A stretch of DNA of 64,000 bases from Salvia splendens (GCF_004379255.2 NC_056042.1:13315901-13379900); one strand, 5' to 3'; positions 10,074 through 21,037 are shown, counted from the stretch's first letter. Notes: generated by a model not told the origin, from the letters alone. Numbers and translations are program-made.

Positions 10074-12934
10074 TGTCACTACCGCCCTTTAGGGTTAATA
10101 AATACGGGCGATCGTGATTAAAAGAATTTAATAAACAGACGAAAAGAATTAGGGTTTCAACACCAGTTGGACCAACAATTAATATCCCAATAAATAACCA
10201 AGAGTTTGATATTATCCAACCAGAAATTCAAAATATCCACTATCCTAACAATTAAAGTTGTCGGCCAAAATAAAACATAATTAAACGAAACGTCACAGCG
10301 GAAACGACCAAGAGAAAGAGTGACGTCATGTGTGAAGACACAACGACACTCAAGGTTCAAAGACAACAATAATATCCTAAATTCACTTGCTCAACACCAC
10401 CACATCCTCGTCGCCGCTCAACCTGCACATAGGGAAAACACATGCAGGGCTGAGTATTATAAAATACTCAGTGGCTCATGCCGAAAACATTTTCAATAAA
10501 CAGTAATTTATCATGTCATTCACAAGTAACCATCGGGGTTTAGCTTTAGAAATGCCCGAGGCACTCAAAATCATTTCCATTTTAAACATCGACTGATCAG
10601 TCATTTTCCCATAGACGTTAGCCATATCTGCTCATACATGAGTTGGAATGTGGCCACAAACCAAGTCACTAGACCGGCCAGCCCGTACGCTAGCTCACGG
10701 TCTACCATAGGTGTACACTAGTCCAAGTAGGGTTTGCGGCCCTACGAGGACCCTAATTCGATTTAAATAATAATGGCTTCAAGCCATACCAGAGAGGCAC
10801 GTAAAAATCAAAGAAGGCATGATAAACACAATTTCATTCCCATCGATAAAATATTTAGGACATCGTCCTTATTTAAAAGAAAGCACACCTCGAGTGCTTA
10901 ATTTGAAATTACGTTCTTTCCCTTGCAATCGCGATTCCCTTGCGATGATTCACCTTTAACAATTTATATAATACATAAATCAGCACACTTTTCAATTAAA
11001 TAAATAAAATGCATGCATCCTAAGTAAAGTCCTTTATCTCGTTTTTCTCTTTTTTTCGATTATTCGGCGGCCGGCCGCTTGTGCCCATAATTCCTCCGTT
11101 GGCTCCTCGTACTTTACACAATGGTGTCAAATAAATTCCCAAAATTTATTTAAGCGCATAACTTGAATTATCACAACTATTTCCTTTGTTAAGAAAATTA
11201 TGTATATATTCCAGACTTGAGATAAATTATTCATACTTCAAAATTAATTCGGGATTTAATTAAATAGTTTCATCACGATTAATTATCGGCCCAAAGATTT
11301 ATTTAAAAGCCTCAAAGCTTAATTATTTCCTCACCTTATGTCTCCAATTAAAATTTTAAAGCCCAAACAATTAAATGGAGCCCATACTTTAATAATTTAA
11401 CCCATGTCAATTAATGAAGCCCCATTCCATTTAACAAAAATAAAAGGCCCATCATAGTACTCCATCATCTCCTTCACGCCTCACACTCCTTTCTCCATTT
11501 CTCTCTACTTTGACAGAAATTGAAGATGTTTTCCCCAGATTTCCATTGGCTTTCTCAAATTCCGCCAGCCACCGCTGTCTCATTCACGACGACAACCTCG
11601 CCGTCTCCTCGTTCCGAGTCGCTGCTGCGATTCGTCGTTGTCCGTCAGTCCGCCAGTTCGCCGCTGACGTCGCCGCTGTTGTCACGACGGTCCTGCTGCC
11701 TCGCCGGCCAGCCTTCACCAGCCACTGTGGTCGTCGCTCCCGGCGTTCAGTCGTTGCACCTCCAAACTCCGCCAGAGCCGTCGGTCATCCTCAGCGTCCA
11801 GCCACCGCCGGGAGGCGCTGCTGTAAGCCCTGCTCCGTCGGTGGTCGTGTACCCGCTGCCGTCACCGGGAGATACGACGCCGCTGCTGTCAGCAGCGTCC
11901 GTCGGTCAGTCTCTGCCACTCCGTTGCCCCGATTTACCCCGAAACAGCCCCGACGCCTCCGATACCAACCAGATTCGTTAAAGGCTCAATCTTTATTCGA
12001 TTTTGTTTTGATTACCAGATTGTTAGATTGGTTACGAAGCTCATGAGATGCACAAAATTGAGGCTATTGTTGAGGGGAATTGATGTACCTTTGCAGATTG
12101 GGAATGAAATGGCTCGAACAAAAGAGATTTCGGCTTCTGTTCTCTCCTCTCTTAATTTTTTAGTTTCTGCCAAAGAAAGTTGCAATGGTTTGATTTCCAA
12201 AGCTGGTAGAATAGTGAGAGGGAATGTTTTGCAGATTACCTTGAACTCGGCTAGATTGTAATGGAGAGAAAGATAGTTTTGTCCTTGCAACGACTTGAAT
12301 TTGAATTCGATCTTTGAGCTGCGGCTTGTACTCTATTGAGTGAGAGTTGCCTTGTTCTTGTGCGTCGTTGCAGAGAATTGAGAATAGGGAAGAATGATTG
12401 TGAAGAAATATTATAGAGAGGGGGGTGGTTAATTGATATGGAGAGACTCATGGGAGAGAGGGGTAGTGTAGGCGGTTTCAACGTGAATTGAGGGGAGAGA
12501 AATTCAAAATTCCCCTTTTTTTTCTTCTTATTTGAATTTATTTGGTATTTATTTGGAGATCGCGGAGGAGGAATATCTCTTGCAGAATCTTACTTAATAT
12601 TTAAATTAATGTCATTGATGATCAGATAGGGAGAATATTTAATTAAATTAGTTTAATTCACACACCATTGTATTTTATTTTAAATTGTGCACTCCACCAA
12701 ATATTTATCACGGACTGGATTTTTATATCATTTATTCAATTTATCGGATCCAACACAGAATTGAGTCCAATATATTTATTCCTCACGGAAAGGAATTATT
12801 TTAGATTCGCACAGTAATTTATTTCACAAATCTCTAGTCCAACAACAATTAATTCACGGACTTCGCAATATAAAAGCATTAATACAAGTACTTTAGGGTT
12901 CAAAAAATTAGGGTTCGAAAAGTGGGGCGTTATA
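10074..12934 (-). repeat. Solo chromovirus LTR inside Athila gag
   Basis: It is bounded by TGTCACTACCGCCC and GGGGCGTTATA, the variant ends of the Tekay-like LTRs, and is flanked by the 5-bp duplication GAGTG. No internal sequence remains, the usual result of recombination between the two LTRs of one element. It shares with the 51786 LTR the hairpin block (10422-10471) and the GGCCGGCCAGCCCGTACGC-like block near 10674. Its middle (11460-12500) is a different, C-rich sequence, so it is another subfamily. The open frames at 11510-12046 are compositional, not genes. Confidence 0.95.
10422..10471 (-). promoter_or_regulatory. Paired hairpin block in the LTR
   Basis: Two adjacent inverted repeats: CCTGCA ... 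TGCAGG (10422-10427 with 10443-10448), and CTGAGTA ... TACTCAG (ends at 10450 and 10471). The same pair occurs at 303-352, 1659-1708, 52167-52217 and 61586-61637. Stems are kept while loops vary in length and sequence. Confidence 0.7.
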
Positions 12935-13007
12935 GAGTGGTTACGAGTATAGATCCTCGCTGAAGTATCTTCGGTCTCCACTGGTCAGAAGCCGAACTGC
13001 TTCTCAT
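12935..13007 (-). pseudogene. Athila-like gag N-terminal codons
   Basis: The Met codon is the complement of 13005-13007. It begins the same N-terminus as the plus-strand copy at 31364 (MRSSSAPDQWRPKILQRG). The frame runs into the solo LTR insertion at 12934 and resumes at 10073. The first five bases here (12935-12939, GAGTG) are the right target site duplication. Confidence 0.8.
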
Positions 13008-13090
13008 AAACTGAAATAAAAAGAAATAGAAAAATTATCCACAATATGTACACCAAAGTTTCACACACAATAACAGTTAATAACGCCATT

Positions 13091-13110
13091 CATCCCCGAC
13101 AACGACGCCA
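13091..13110 (-). promoter_or_regulatory. Primer binding site, tRNA-Asp type
   Basis: The minus strand reads TGGCGTCGTTGTCGGGGATG, two bases from the LTR end. The Athila-group PBS is normally TGGCGCCGTTGCCGGGGA, complementary to tRNA-Asp. Two C-to-T changes look like decay of methylated cytosines. Confidence 0.85.
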
Positions 13111-13112
13111 TT

Positions 13113-14631
13113 TGAAAGAGCAGGTTTGTGTCAGGTGTCGTATCGAGCACAGGATGTATCCTACTGATCAGGATGGAACCCCAGCTATGCCTGAACCTGG
13201 TATCAATAATTTCTCAACCCACTTATACTGACTAGTATAGTGGACGTAAGGGTCGAATCCCACAAAGATGAATGCGCTTTGGGAATTGTGGTGAAATTCT
13301 GGAGAGGTTTGGTTAGCTACCACGCTTTGGGTTGAAGACTTTATCTAGGCTGGAAGTTAAGATGTTACTCTACTGATTAGGAGGTGTGAGAGACGTTTAA
13401 TAAGCAGATGTGTACGTGAGAGTATGGGACATTATGTCTCTGAAAATATGTGTAAGGTACGGGATTACTATAAAAAGCTAAACGGAATATCAGAGGAAAA
13501 GAGGAAGTTAGGTGACTAGACTGACAGATCTGTAGGGTACCAGCTGAAAAGGTAGAAAAAGTAAAGGACAAAAGCAAAAAGTAACTAAAAAGTAAAAGTG
13601 GTCCCGAACTTGGATGTGGATGTTATCTTCTTCAACATGAATAAACTCAGATCAACAATCTCAGATTTCATGAACGAGAAACACAGATTAACAAACTTCA
13701 CAGCTCAAATCCAAAATTAAAAACTCCAAATCAAAAGATTAATCTAGCGAAACTGAAATCATGCTTACTGGGTGACATGCAAGGTGGCAGAAACTACGTA
13801 AACTAAGCTTTCACATTTAACCATTTCAGATCTAAAATCTAACAGCTATCTAGACCTGCAAACTCAGGCAGATTAACTACAGAAATGAAAACATGCGATT
13901 CAACACTGGAAATTACCGTAACTACTGGATTTAAGCTACCTAGGCAGAATGAAACAGATTCACCAGAAAACGATGCTCAAAGACAACTTCATTGCATAAA
14001 AGGTGTTTGGATCTAAACGAAATTCTTCAAAAGCAAACGAAAATTGAAAGTCCAACAGGTCCAACGTAAGGAAACACGTAAAGATTAACTAAGAAAGCAA
14101 TTAAAGATTGTTTGCCACTCCGGTCGATGAAACTGCTAACTCTACGAAACATGCTGGCTGGAACGAGAGGATGTGGAACTCCGGCGAACTGATGAGCTTC
14201 AGATGACCATGGATGTCGGTGAGGAACGGGAATATGAAGGATAATGCTGAAGGATTGATCTACCGAAGAGAGATTGCTAACTAAGCATAGGAGTTCATGA
14301 ACTAATTGATGATGATTCTCTCTCCAAGTGGCTTCCTTTTATAGGGAGGCCTGCCCTTGATTTTTAGGGTAGACTTCAAACATGAAGTGACTCTTTTGCC
14401 CCCTTGCTTGCAGCTAATCTTCCCAGCTATCCTTCTTCTCCATCTCAAGCCTTTTTAGTATGCATACTGGTCAGGATAGCAACATCCTGACGCCCTTTTC
14501 ACCTGAATTCTCCTAACATTCTCATACTAGCTGGAACACTTCCCTGCACACTTTAGCAACTGTTTTGCAGATATATTCCAATTATGCACATTATACTGAC
14601 CAGTAACCAAGGCCAAGAATACGACTTATCA
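13113..14631 (-). repeat. Athila-like 5' LTR, 1519 bp
   Basis: On the minus strand it starts TGATAAGTCGTATTC and ends CTCTTTCA next to the PBS. It matches the LTRs at 29756-31258, 35197-36699 and 45426-46934 along its length. The matching 3' LTR is not in the window. The five bases after it are ATCAT (14632-14636), but no partner site remains to test as a duplication. Confidence 0.9.
14337..14344 (-). promoter_or_regulatory. TATA box of the Athila-like LTR
   Basis: TATAAAAG on the minus strand, within CCTATAAAAGGAAGCC. The same element is at 30043-30050, 35484-35491 and 45712-45719. Its position in mid-LTR fits the U3/R border. Confidence 0.75.
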
Positions 14632-14743
14632 ATCATTCACTAAAAGATTTATTCCAAAATAAGAACCATTGGCGGAACTAGACTAACACAGAAAATGAAT
14701 AATAACATTATTGATAAAAACGATTCAAAACACTAAAAACAAA
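14632..14743. repeat. 112-bp direct repeat, copy 1
   Basis: It begins ATCATTCACTAAAAGATTTA and runs to AACACTAAAAACAAA. It recurs at 18055-18166 with the same length and a handful of mismatches. Copy 1 abuts the Athila-like LTR; copy 2 lies in the intron of the FAR1-like pseudogene. Confidence 0.85.
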
Positions 14744-14980
14744 ATAGGCGCATCCTAAGGAGATTAGTGTTGATAGTAACAAAGAAGAATTTAGAACTGA
14801 TCCACAAGAGAAGTTTAATAAATTAGTTGGTTCTTGTACGCCGGTCAGTGTACTGAAAGGTTTGAATTATGGCACATTTCCTTTTTTTTATGCACAGAGT
14901 GTGAAATCTGAGCATTCAATTCAATAATGTGTTTTGTATGTTAGAAATGATGAAGACTGGTGGCTCGCAGTTAGTATGTG

Positions 14981-15940
14981 ATGGAAATGATAGCAGGTCC
15001 GAACCAGCATACGATAACTACACCACAAACAGAAGGTAAGTCAGTCAAAACATTGTTAGACCAAATTTTAGATGCAGAGATTTTTTATAATGATGAACAA
15101 ATTATATCATAAGATGAATCATCTCTTGTATGAAATTTAGTTAAATGTTTTATTAATATCTCTGTTTATGGGTGAAATTATGTAATTATAAAATGAAGAA
15201 AGTTGGTTATTAGATGATGTAATTTCATATCTTTGATTCTATCTTTGGCAGTGTAGATATGTAGCGAAGTTTTGTTTGAAGTGATTTCTTATAAAGATGA
15301 ATAAACTATACTATAAACCTAAAGTATTTGTTGTAAAAAAATGTTCCTGTTTATGGGGTGAATTGATTTCTTTATAAAATGAAGAAAGATAGTTATTAGA
15401 TGAGATAATTTCATACTCTGATTATTTAACTGGAATAATTTCATTTAAAACTGAAAAATGTTGGTTTGATGAAATGTACATGTGGTTTGGAAATGAAGTG
15501 GTTTTACAGTAATGTATATTATCTGATACTTTCAGAAGCTCTAGAATTTGATAGTGAACGAGCTAATGAAGAAGGGAGGTCTAAACGGAGCAACGACAGA
15601 TTACAGAATGTTAAGGGCAATATAAACAATGATGGGAACAATGGTTTTACTTCAGAAGACAACAACGTCAGTGGCAACAATGGTCTTACTTCAGGTGTTT
15701 TATTAAATTATAATTGTAATACATTCTGTATGATTAAGCATACTAACCATAATCCTTATTTTAGGATCGAAGAGAAACAGGGGAAGTTCCCCTGAAGAAG
15801 AGTTTGTCAGGGAAGGTGAAAGACTCAACAAAGTTGGAGGAAAAGGGAAGAAACCGAGAAAGGAAGTTGTTCATCTCATACTGCTGGACAAAAAAAGCAA
15901 GAAATCGAGAAAGGAAGCTTTTAAAGAGATACGACCATAA
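14981..15940 (+). CDS. Possible three-exon gene for a small basic protein
   Basis: A spliced frame can be read with exons 14981-15035, 15536-15694 and 15765-15940, giving 390 bases or 129 codons plus stop. Donors are AG/GTAAG and CAG/GTGTT. Acceptors are TTTCAG and TTTTAG after T-rich tracts. Both junctions keep the frame and the last exon closes at TAA, which supports a real transcript. The product is polar and Asn/Ser-rich in the middle (NNDGNNGFTSEDNNVSGNNG) with a Lys/Arg-rich end (KGKKPRKEVV, DKKSKKSRKE) that could be a nuclear signal. I recognise no domain. It could be the tail of a larger decayed gene. The first intron contains two related units (about 15111-15240 and 15297-15415). Confidence 0.35.
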
Positions 15941-16190
15941 ATTTGAAATTGGCCCTATTTTTTCATGGATTTTAATTATCTGCATAATTTGTGAAGAGAT
16001 ATTAAACCACAATTGAAGATTCTTTTCATTTGGTCTTCAGTAATTCTCTGCATAAATATATTGGATACACTACTTTGGTTCAGCAAGAGCATAAATAAAC
16101 TATATCAGATAAACAAAACTGTTCAGAACAATGATTTACTAAAAATGGTATATTGCACATAGCAGGACACATTAAACTGAATTGAATAAG

Positions 16191-17207
16191 TACAAAAACT
16201 AAAAAAAAGAACCACATTAAACAAAACAGAAATAAACAAAATAGCAATAAGAGATCATATTGGCTGGAAAACTATTCATTGAACCGGTAGATAAGTTCAT
16301 CCACCCAAACCATAAATCGAATAGCCTAAATACTTCTTTTATTATTAGCTCAAAATTAATCAAAACTGGTATATTGTCGAGTGCAATTTTTAGATGATTA
16401 TAAGATAAAGTACTGTGATTACATGATGAAACGATTACAATGCATACAAAAACTAAAAAAAAAGAACCACATTAAACAAAACAGAAATAAACAAAATAGC
16501 AATAAGAGATCATATTGGCTGGAAAACTATTCATCGAACCTGTAGATAAGTTCATCCGCCCAAACCATAAATCGAATAGCCTAAATACTTCTTTTATTAT
16601 TAGCTCGAAATTAATCAAAACTGGAATATTGTCGAGTGCAATTTTTAGATGATTAAAGATAAAGTACTGTGATTACATGATGAAACGATTACAATGCATA
16701 CAAAAACTAAAAAAAGAACCACATTAAACAAAACAGAAATAAACAAAATAGCAATAAGAGATCATATTGGCTGGAAAACTATTCATCGAACCTGTAGATA
16801 AGTTCATCCACCCAAACCATAAATCGAATAGCCTAAATACTTCTTTTATTATTAGCTCGAAATTAATCAAAACTGGTATATTGTCGAGTGCAATTTTTAG
16901 ATGATTATAAGATAAAGTACTGTGATTACATGATGAAACGATTACAATGCATACAAAAACTAAAAAAAGAACCATATCAAACAAAACATTAATAAACAAA
17001 ATAGCAATAAGAGATCATATTGGCTGGAAAACTATTCATCGAACCTGTAGATAAGTTCATCCACCCAAACCATAAATCGAATAGCCTAAATACTTCTTTT
17101 ATTATTAGCTCAAAATTAATCAAAACTGGTATAATGTCGAGCGCAATTTTTAGATGATTATAAGATAAAGTACTGTGATTACAAGATGAAATGATAACAA
17201 TGCATAA
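16191..17207. repeat. Tandem array, four units of about 254 bp
   Basis: Units start at TACAAAAACTAAAA, at 16191, 16445, 16699 and 16952, so the period is 253-254 bp. Each contains GAGATCATATTGGCTGGAAA, a TTCATCCACCCAAACC block and GATGATTA(TA)AGATAAAG. Differences are a few substitutions and short indels, so the amplification is fairly recent. The array lies just 3' (on the minus strand) of the FAR1-like pseudogene. The minus-strand open frame at 16724-16999 is only a reading through the repeats. Confidence 0.9.
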
Positions 17208-18054
17208 TGAATGAATAAGATTATAAGTATTATGGAATTGTTATACCGAGGGACGTAGAAACATGGATATAAGATGAATGAAATCTACTACAAGATGAAC
17301 AAAACATTTTATGTGAAAGAAAAAACATATCTCCTTCTTCTTCATATCATTCAATACCATTTGTGCATCAGCACCATCCACATATGCTCTTAGATCAACG
17401 TGGGACCGATATTTGCACTTGCACAATCCGCTATGAATTTCTGATGCACTAGGTCGATATTGCAATTGAGTCTCATATACCGCTTATGACGTAATTGAAC
17501 CATATTGTGATTATGTTGCTCTTCAAACTGTTTAACAACATAACCAGTACCTTTACAAAACTTAAAAGTGACTTTAGCCTTACAAAGATACTATCTAGAG
17601 GAACGTCTACGTTTAGTGTCGGCCTGTTTATGATTCACTCGCTTCTCATCTTCTCTACTACACACAACGTATAGCCATGTAACCAGATCTCCAAACCCTT
17701 TAAGATCCATGTTTACAGGTGTCTATTTATTATAGAACACAGTATGATCATCCAGGGTATGAAAAATCGGCCCAATATGTGGCTTCATTTGGGAAGGACA
17801 TTCAGGGATGTATGACATTGAGATAAAAAAAAAGGTAAAATATTAAATAAATTCAGTTAATCACTATGTACAAACGCAGAATTAATATTAACATTATTAA
17901 CTAAAATGATTGTGAAGATTAACAGAGAATAATGATTTTAATAACATAAAATAGCTTATTTCAAAGACTGATAAAGTTTCATTCCAACAGCATAATAGTT
18001 CATTCTGTATGTTAAACATTTCATAGCAAATACCATTCCATCATAAATCCATAC

Positions 18055-18166
18055 ATCATTTACTAAAAGATTTATTCAAAAAGAAGAACCATTGGCGGAA
18101 CTAGACTAACATAGAAAATGAATAATAACATTATTGATAAAAACGATTCAAAACACTAAAAACAAA
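18055..18166. repeat. 112-bp direct repeat, copy 2
   Basis: It begins ATCATTTACTAAAAGATTTA and ends CACTAAAAACAAA, collinear with 14632-14743 without indels by eye. It lies in the FAR1-like pseudogene's intron. Confidence 0.85.
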
Positions 18167-18225
18167 TTTATTGAAAAATAAACAAAAAATAATAAAAAAA
18201 TCGGAGACTATAAACATATTTCGTA

Positions 18226-18419
18226 CTCCCTCCGTCCCAAGAAGATGTCACACTTGGGGATTGGCACGAGATTTTAGGAGTGTTGTTTTGTGTGTTAAGA
18301 GAAAATAATATATTTATATTAAAGTGAGATAGAACTTTTTCTAAAAAAAAGGAAATGTGCCATCTTTTGTGGGACAAATAAAAAACGAAAGTGTGATGTC
18401 TACTATGGGACGGAGGGAG
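18226..18419. mobile_element. Stowaway-type MITE, 194 bp
   Basis: Ends are CTCCCTCCGTCCCA and TGGGACGGAGGGAG, the typical Stowaway (Tc1/mariner) inverted terminal repeats, flanked by TA on both sides (18224-18225 and 18420-18421). It is short and non-coding, so it depends on a transposase made elsewhere. It sits in the intron of the FAR1-like pseudogene. Confidence 0.95.
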
Positions 18420-18870
18420 TACTATACAATACAACACTTCATACGAAATGAAAAATAGTTCATTCCAACAATAAAAGAGTTCATTTAGTATGAAAAATAT
18501 TTCAATGCTACGATCAAAATATTACACCAATCACTAAAATAATCATTCAATAAACAGGATACCATAACAAACTTGATTAAAGTCGATATAACTAACCTGG
18601 ATCGCCTTCTTCATCCTCGGATGATTCAGAATCAGAATAAAAAAGCTAACCGCCATCTGGAGATTGTAACTCATCTAATATTGTCCCATGATTGTCGTTA
18701 ATATATCCTGTAGAAGTAGTTCCAAGTGCGTTTGCTGCTTCCGAAGAAAATTCAGTTGTGGGAGAAGGATTGCTCGAGTCGTGATGTACTGGTAATTTGC
18801 ATTGACGACGTAAAGGTGTTTGAAGAATCCATACAACCAAATCAAAGTATAACAAATAAAAAGAACAAAT

Positions 18871-19152
18871 AGAGACGATAGTTAAAGATTGTGATTGAAT
18901 GGAATTGATTAAAGATTGAGATTGAGTATATTAACAGTTTCAATTCCAAAAAAATCGTGAATCACAAAAAAAGATGCTGATATATTTTCCATGATTAAGT
19001 TGCATGAATTAAGGTAACCAAATAACCGCTACAATTTTGGAGTTCCTAAACAACCCTTTTGCAAGTTTAATTAAATAAAAAAATTTAAATTTAATTGATA
19101 ATGAAATAACCGTTAGATTAAAATAAGGGGTGGATGAGATTTGATCTTTAGT
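18871..19152. other. AT-rich spacer, nothing recognised
   Basis: No open frame of note, no repeat boundary and no RNA gene seen. Confidence 0.5.
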
Positions 19153-19185
19153 TCGGTCTTTAAAATTAGTTCGACATTGAATACA

Positions 19186-19237
<52 letters not shown>

Positions 19238-19273
19238 ATTGTATTCAATGTCGAACTAATTTTAAAGACCGAA
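19153..19273. repeat. 36-bp inverted repeat around an (AT)n core
   Basis: The left arm TCGGTCTTTAAAATTAGTTC... (19153-19188) is the reverse complement of the right arm (19238-19273, ending TTTTAAAGACCGA). About 49 bp of alternating AT lies between. The arm end AATTTTAAAGACCGAA recurs once more at about 22178. Arms and core could form a long cruciform. Confidence 0.85.
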
Positions 19274-20638
19274 ATTAAAATCTACCAAATATCATTATTT
19301 TATTAGCTGAAGGGTTGTTAAGTAATTCTCACTGTATTGTGTTTCCTTAAATCATGTCACGCATATTTGGAACAAATCTTCAGTATCTTTGTTTTGAAAT
19401 TCACGATTAATTTTGCGTTTTCTACTTATGAATTCTGCTTTCATCGTTCGAATTCTTTCATTGTTTTTCATCGTCTAATTCTCCTTTCATCGACAAAAAT
19501 CTGTTTCTATCGTTCGAAATCTATTTTCGACGTCATTCCGTGGAGGTTTCAAGCGCCTCCCACATCAATGGAAAATCCCTACTTCCGCGATCTTCTTCTT
19601 CTGTATCTTCATCAAATCGTGCCAATTTAACTCTGAAATCAAGCTTGAGAAATAAGCTTCTGAATCTTGTCGTGATATACACCGATCTGGTGAATTATTT
19701 GTAGTTGATATACCACTTCCATGTTCCATGGAGAATTCAAGGTCATCACAGATCAGATCAGACCGGACCTGCTCAAGATCATCGCTGATCAAATCGGACT
19801 TGCTCTAAGGTCATCGCAGGAATTACACATGTTTTGTAACTCCATATCGCGAAATCAGATAGGGCAGCGACTCGAGGTCAGTCCTGGGATGAAATTCACC
19901 CGCAACTCGGCCCCAATGTAGTGTGCCACCGCCGTCGCTGCTATAGTGCCGTCATTCAATCACTTAATCTCATAATCACTGTACTTCATCTTATAATAAA
20001 ATAACTTCACCCGAGAAATGGAAACATTTTGGTTAAATGAACCAATTATGAATAGTCCAAAACAAATAGCTTCATCTTATGATAAAATATTGTCATCTTT
20101 TACAGAAATAACTTCATCTTATAATGTAATTAATTCACGGTATATAGCTAAAATGAACCAAATTTGAACTATCAAACAAATCGAAACTCATATCTTGAAA
20201 ACCACTGAGAAATCAGAACTCACCACAAAATACACTAAAAATGAATCGAAATTAGAAATTAATTATGCACTCACTTCATTTTATAATCACATTGCTTCAT
20301 CTTATAATGAAATAACTTCACCCAAGAAATGAAAATATTTCGATTAAAATGAACAAAATTTGAACAGTCCAAAACAAATAACTTCATCTTGTGATATAAT
20401 ATCTTCATCTTATAATCACGTTGCTTCATCTTATAATGGAATAACTTCACTAGAGAATTGAAAATAACTTACAATAATGTATTATGACTAAATAGCCCCT
20501 GGGATGAAGTAAATTGCTCTTAGGAAGAATGGCGGAAATTATTTGTGCAATATCTCATCTCATCCATCAAAACTTAGATCAAAGGGCTATATTTTAGTCT
20601 CTAGCTCTACACTAAGGGGGCGATTTGCAGATAATGGG

Positions 20639-20640
<2 letters not shown>
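19274..20640. repeat. Spacer with degenerate TTCATCTTATAAT repeats
   Basis: From about 19960 to 20460 the word (C)TTCATCTTATAAT(G/C)A recurs with AATAACTTCACCC. Two longer units can be aligned, about 19965-20100 and 20270-20420, sharing CAGTCCAAAACAAATA-like and AACTTCACCC blocks. The preceding 19330-19930 part is CT-rich and UTR-like, with no coherent coding frame. I see no gene. Confidence 0.5.

Positions 20641-20642
<2 letters not shown>

Positions 20643-20708
<66 letters not shown>
20643..20708. repeat. (AT)n microsatellite
   Basis: About 66 bp of alternating TA, directly abutting the 289-bp element. Further tracts lie at about 20998-21033, 21291-21307, 24229-24274, 44161-44191 and 44481-44501, each touching an element end. 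Confidence 0.95.
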
Positions 20709-20711
<3 letters not shown>

Positions 20712-20993
20712 AGATGATCAAAATAAGTATGTGTTTAAATCCAGAAATGCAGACCAAATCTTGGCTCTAGGATTAGATGATCTAATGGTCAATAATTAAC
20801 CAAAAACGCGGAAGGTCATAATTAAACAATTTTAGGTCATATTATAATATTTGGGTTTAATGTCATGCTAAGATCGTTTTAGGTCATGCTTTGTTAGCAT
20901 GACCTACAAATTACCTAATTATGACCTAAAAGTGACCTAATTATGATATTGTTCTGCGTTTTTGTATTTAAATCTAGTTTTGCATAGATCAAA

Positions 20994-20997
<4 letters not shown>
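20709..20997 (+). mobile_element. 289-bp element embedded in (TA)n, copy 1
   Basis: It begins GGGAGATGATCAAAATAAG and ends GCATAGATCAAAACCC, with (TA)n on both sides. A second copy, also exactly 289 bp, lies inverted at 44192-44480 with about eight differences. The ends form a short imperfect inverted repeat (GGG ... TGATCA versus TTGATC ... CCC). The centre has repeated AGGTCAT words and a hairpin (TTAGGTCATGC ... AGCATGACCTA). It is non-coding. It resembles microsatellite-targeting elements of the rice Micron type in behaviour, though not necessarily in sequence. Confidence 0.8.

Positions 20998-21033
<36 letters not shown>

Positions 21034-21037
<4 letters not shown>

Larger units (their letters stand above)
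4837..14631 (-). mobile_element. Athila-like Ty3 element, truncated, with nested solo LTR
   Basis: Reading the minus strand from 14631 gives an LTR (14631-13113), a tRNA-Asp-type PBS, gag interrupted by a solo LTR, protease, reverse transcriptase, RNase H and the first half of integrase. Integrase stops abruptly at about 4837, where chromovirus sequence begins. The second half of integrase, the downstream ORF and the 3' LTR are absent. It belongs to the same family as the plus-strand element at 29756-46934. Its pol is less damaged: protease DLGAS and the reverse transcriptase FMDD box are present. Confidence 0.9.
17240..18870 (-). pseudogene. FAR1/FHY3-like (FAR1-related) pseudogene, N-terminal part
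   Basis: FAR1-type proteins are plant transcription factors derived from Mutator-like transposases. On the minus strand the second exon (about 17840-17240) reads PHIGPIFHTLDDHTVFYNK, then VTWLYVVCSREDEKR and LCKAKVTFKF, then FEEQHNHNMVQLRHKRYM (the C/H zinc-binding FAR1 region), then LRAYVDGADAQMVLNDMKKK. The last is the hallmark spacer before the transposase-like domain. The first exon (about 18870-18596) reads SNPSPTTEFSSEAAN and SDSESSEDEEGDPG before a GTTAGT donor. In-frame stops and frameshifts are present and the transposase-like domain and SWIM finger are missing. The intron holds a Stowaway MITE and a 112-bp repeat. Confidence 0.7.

Noticed and set aside
11510..12046. 178-codon plus-strand frame and an overlapping 153-codon frame in the solo LTR
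   Set aside because: Both frames are open together because the block is C/G-rich; Ser/Arg/Pro-rich products with no domain; lies inside an LTR, antisense to it.
16191..17207. Tandem array considered as a CRISPR-like or satellite array
   Set aside because: The units are directly joined 254-bp monomers with no spacers, in a plant genome; it is an ordinary local tandem repeat.
20543..20770. Reading frames with Ile-Tyr repeats (also near 19009 and 24151)
   Set aside because: Translations of (TA)n microsatellites, not proteins.
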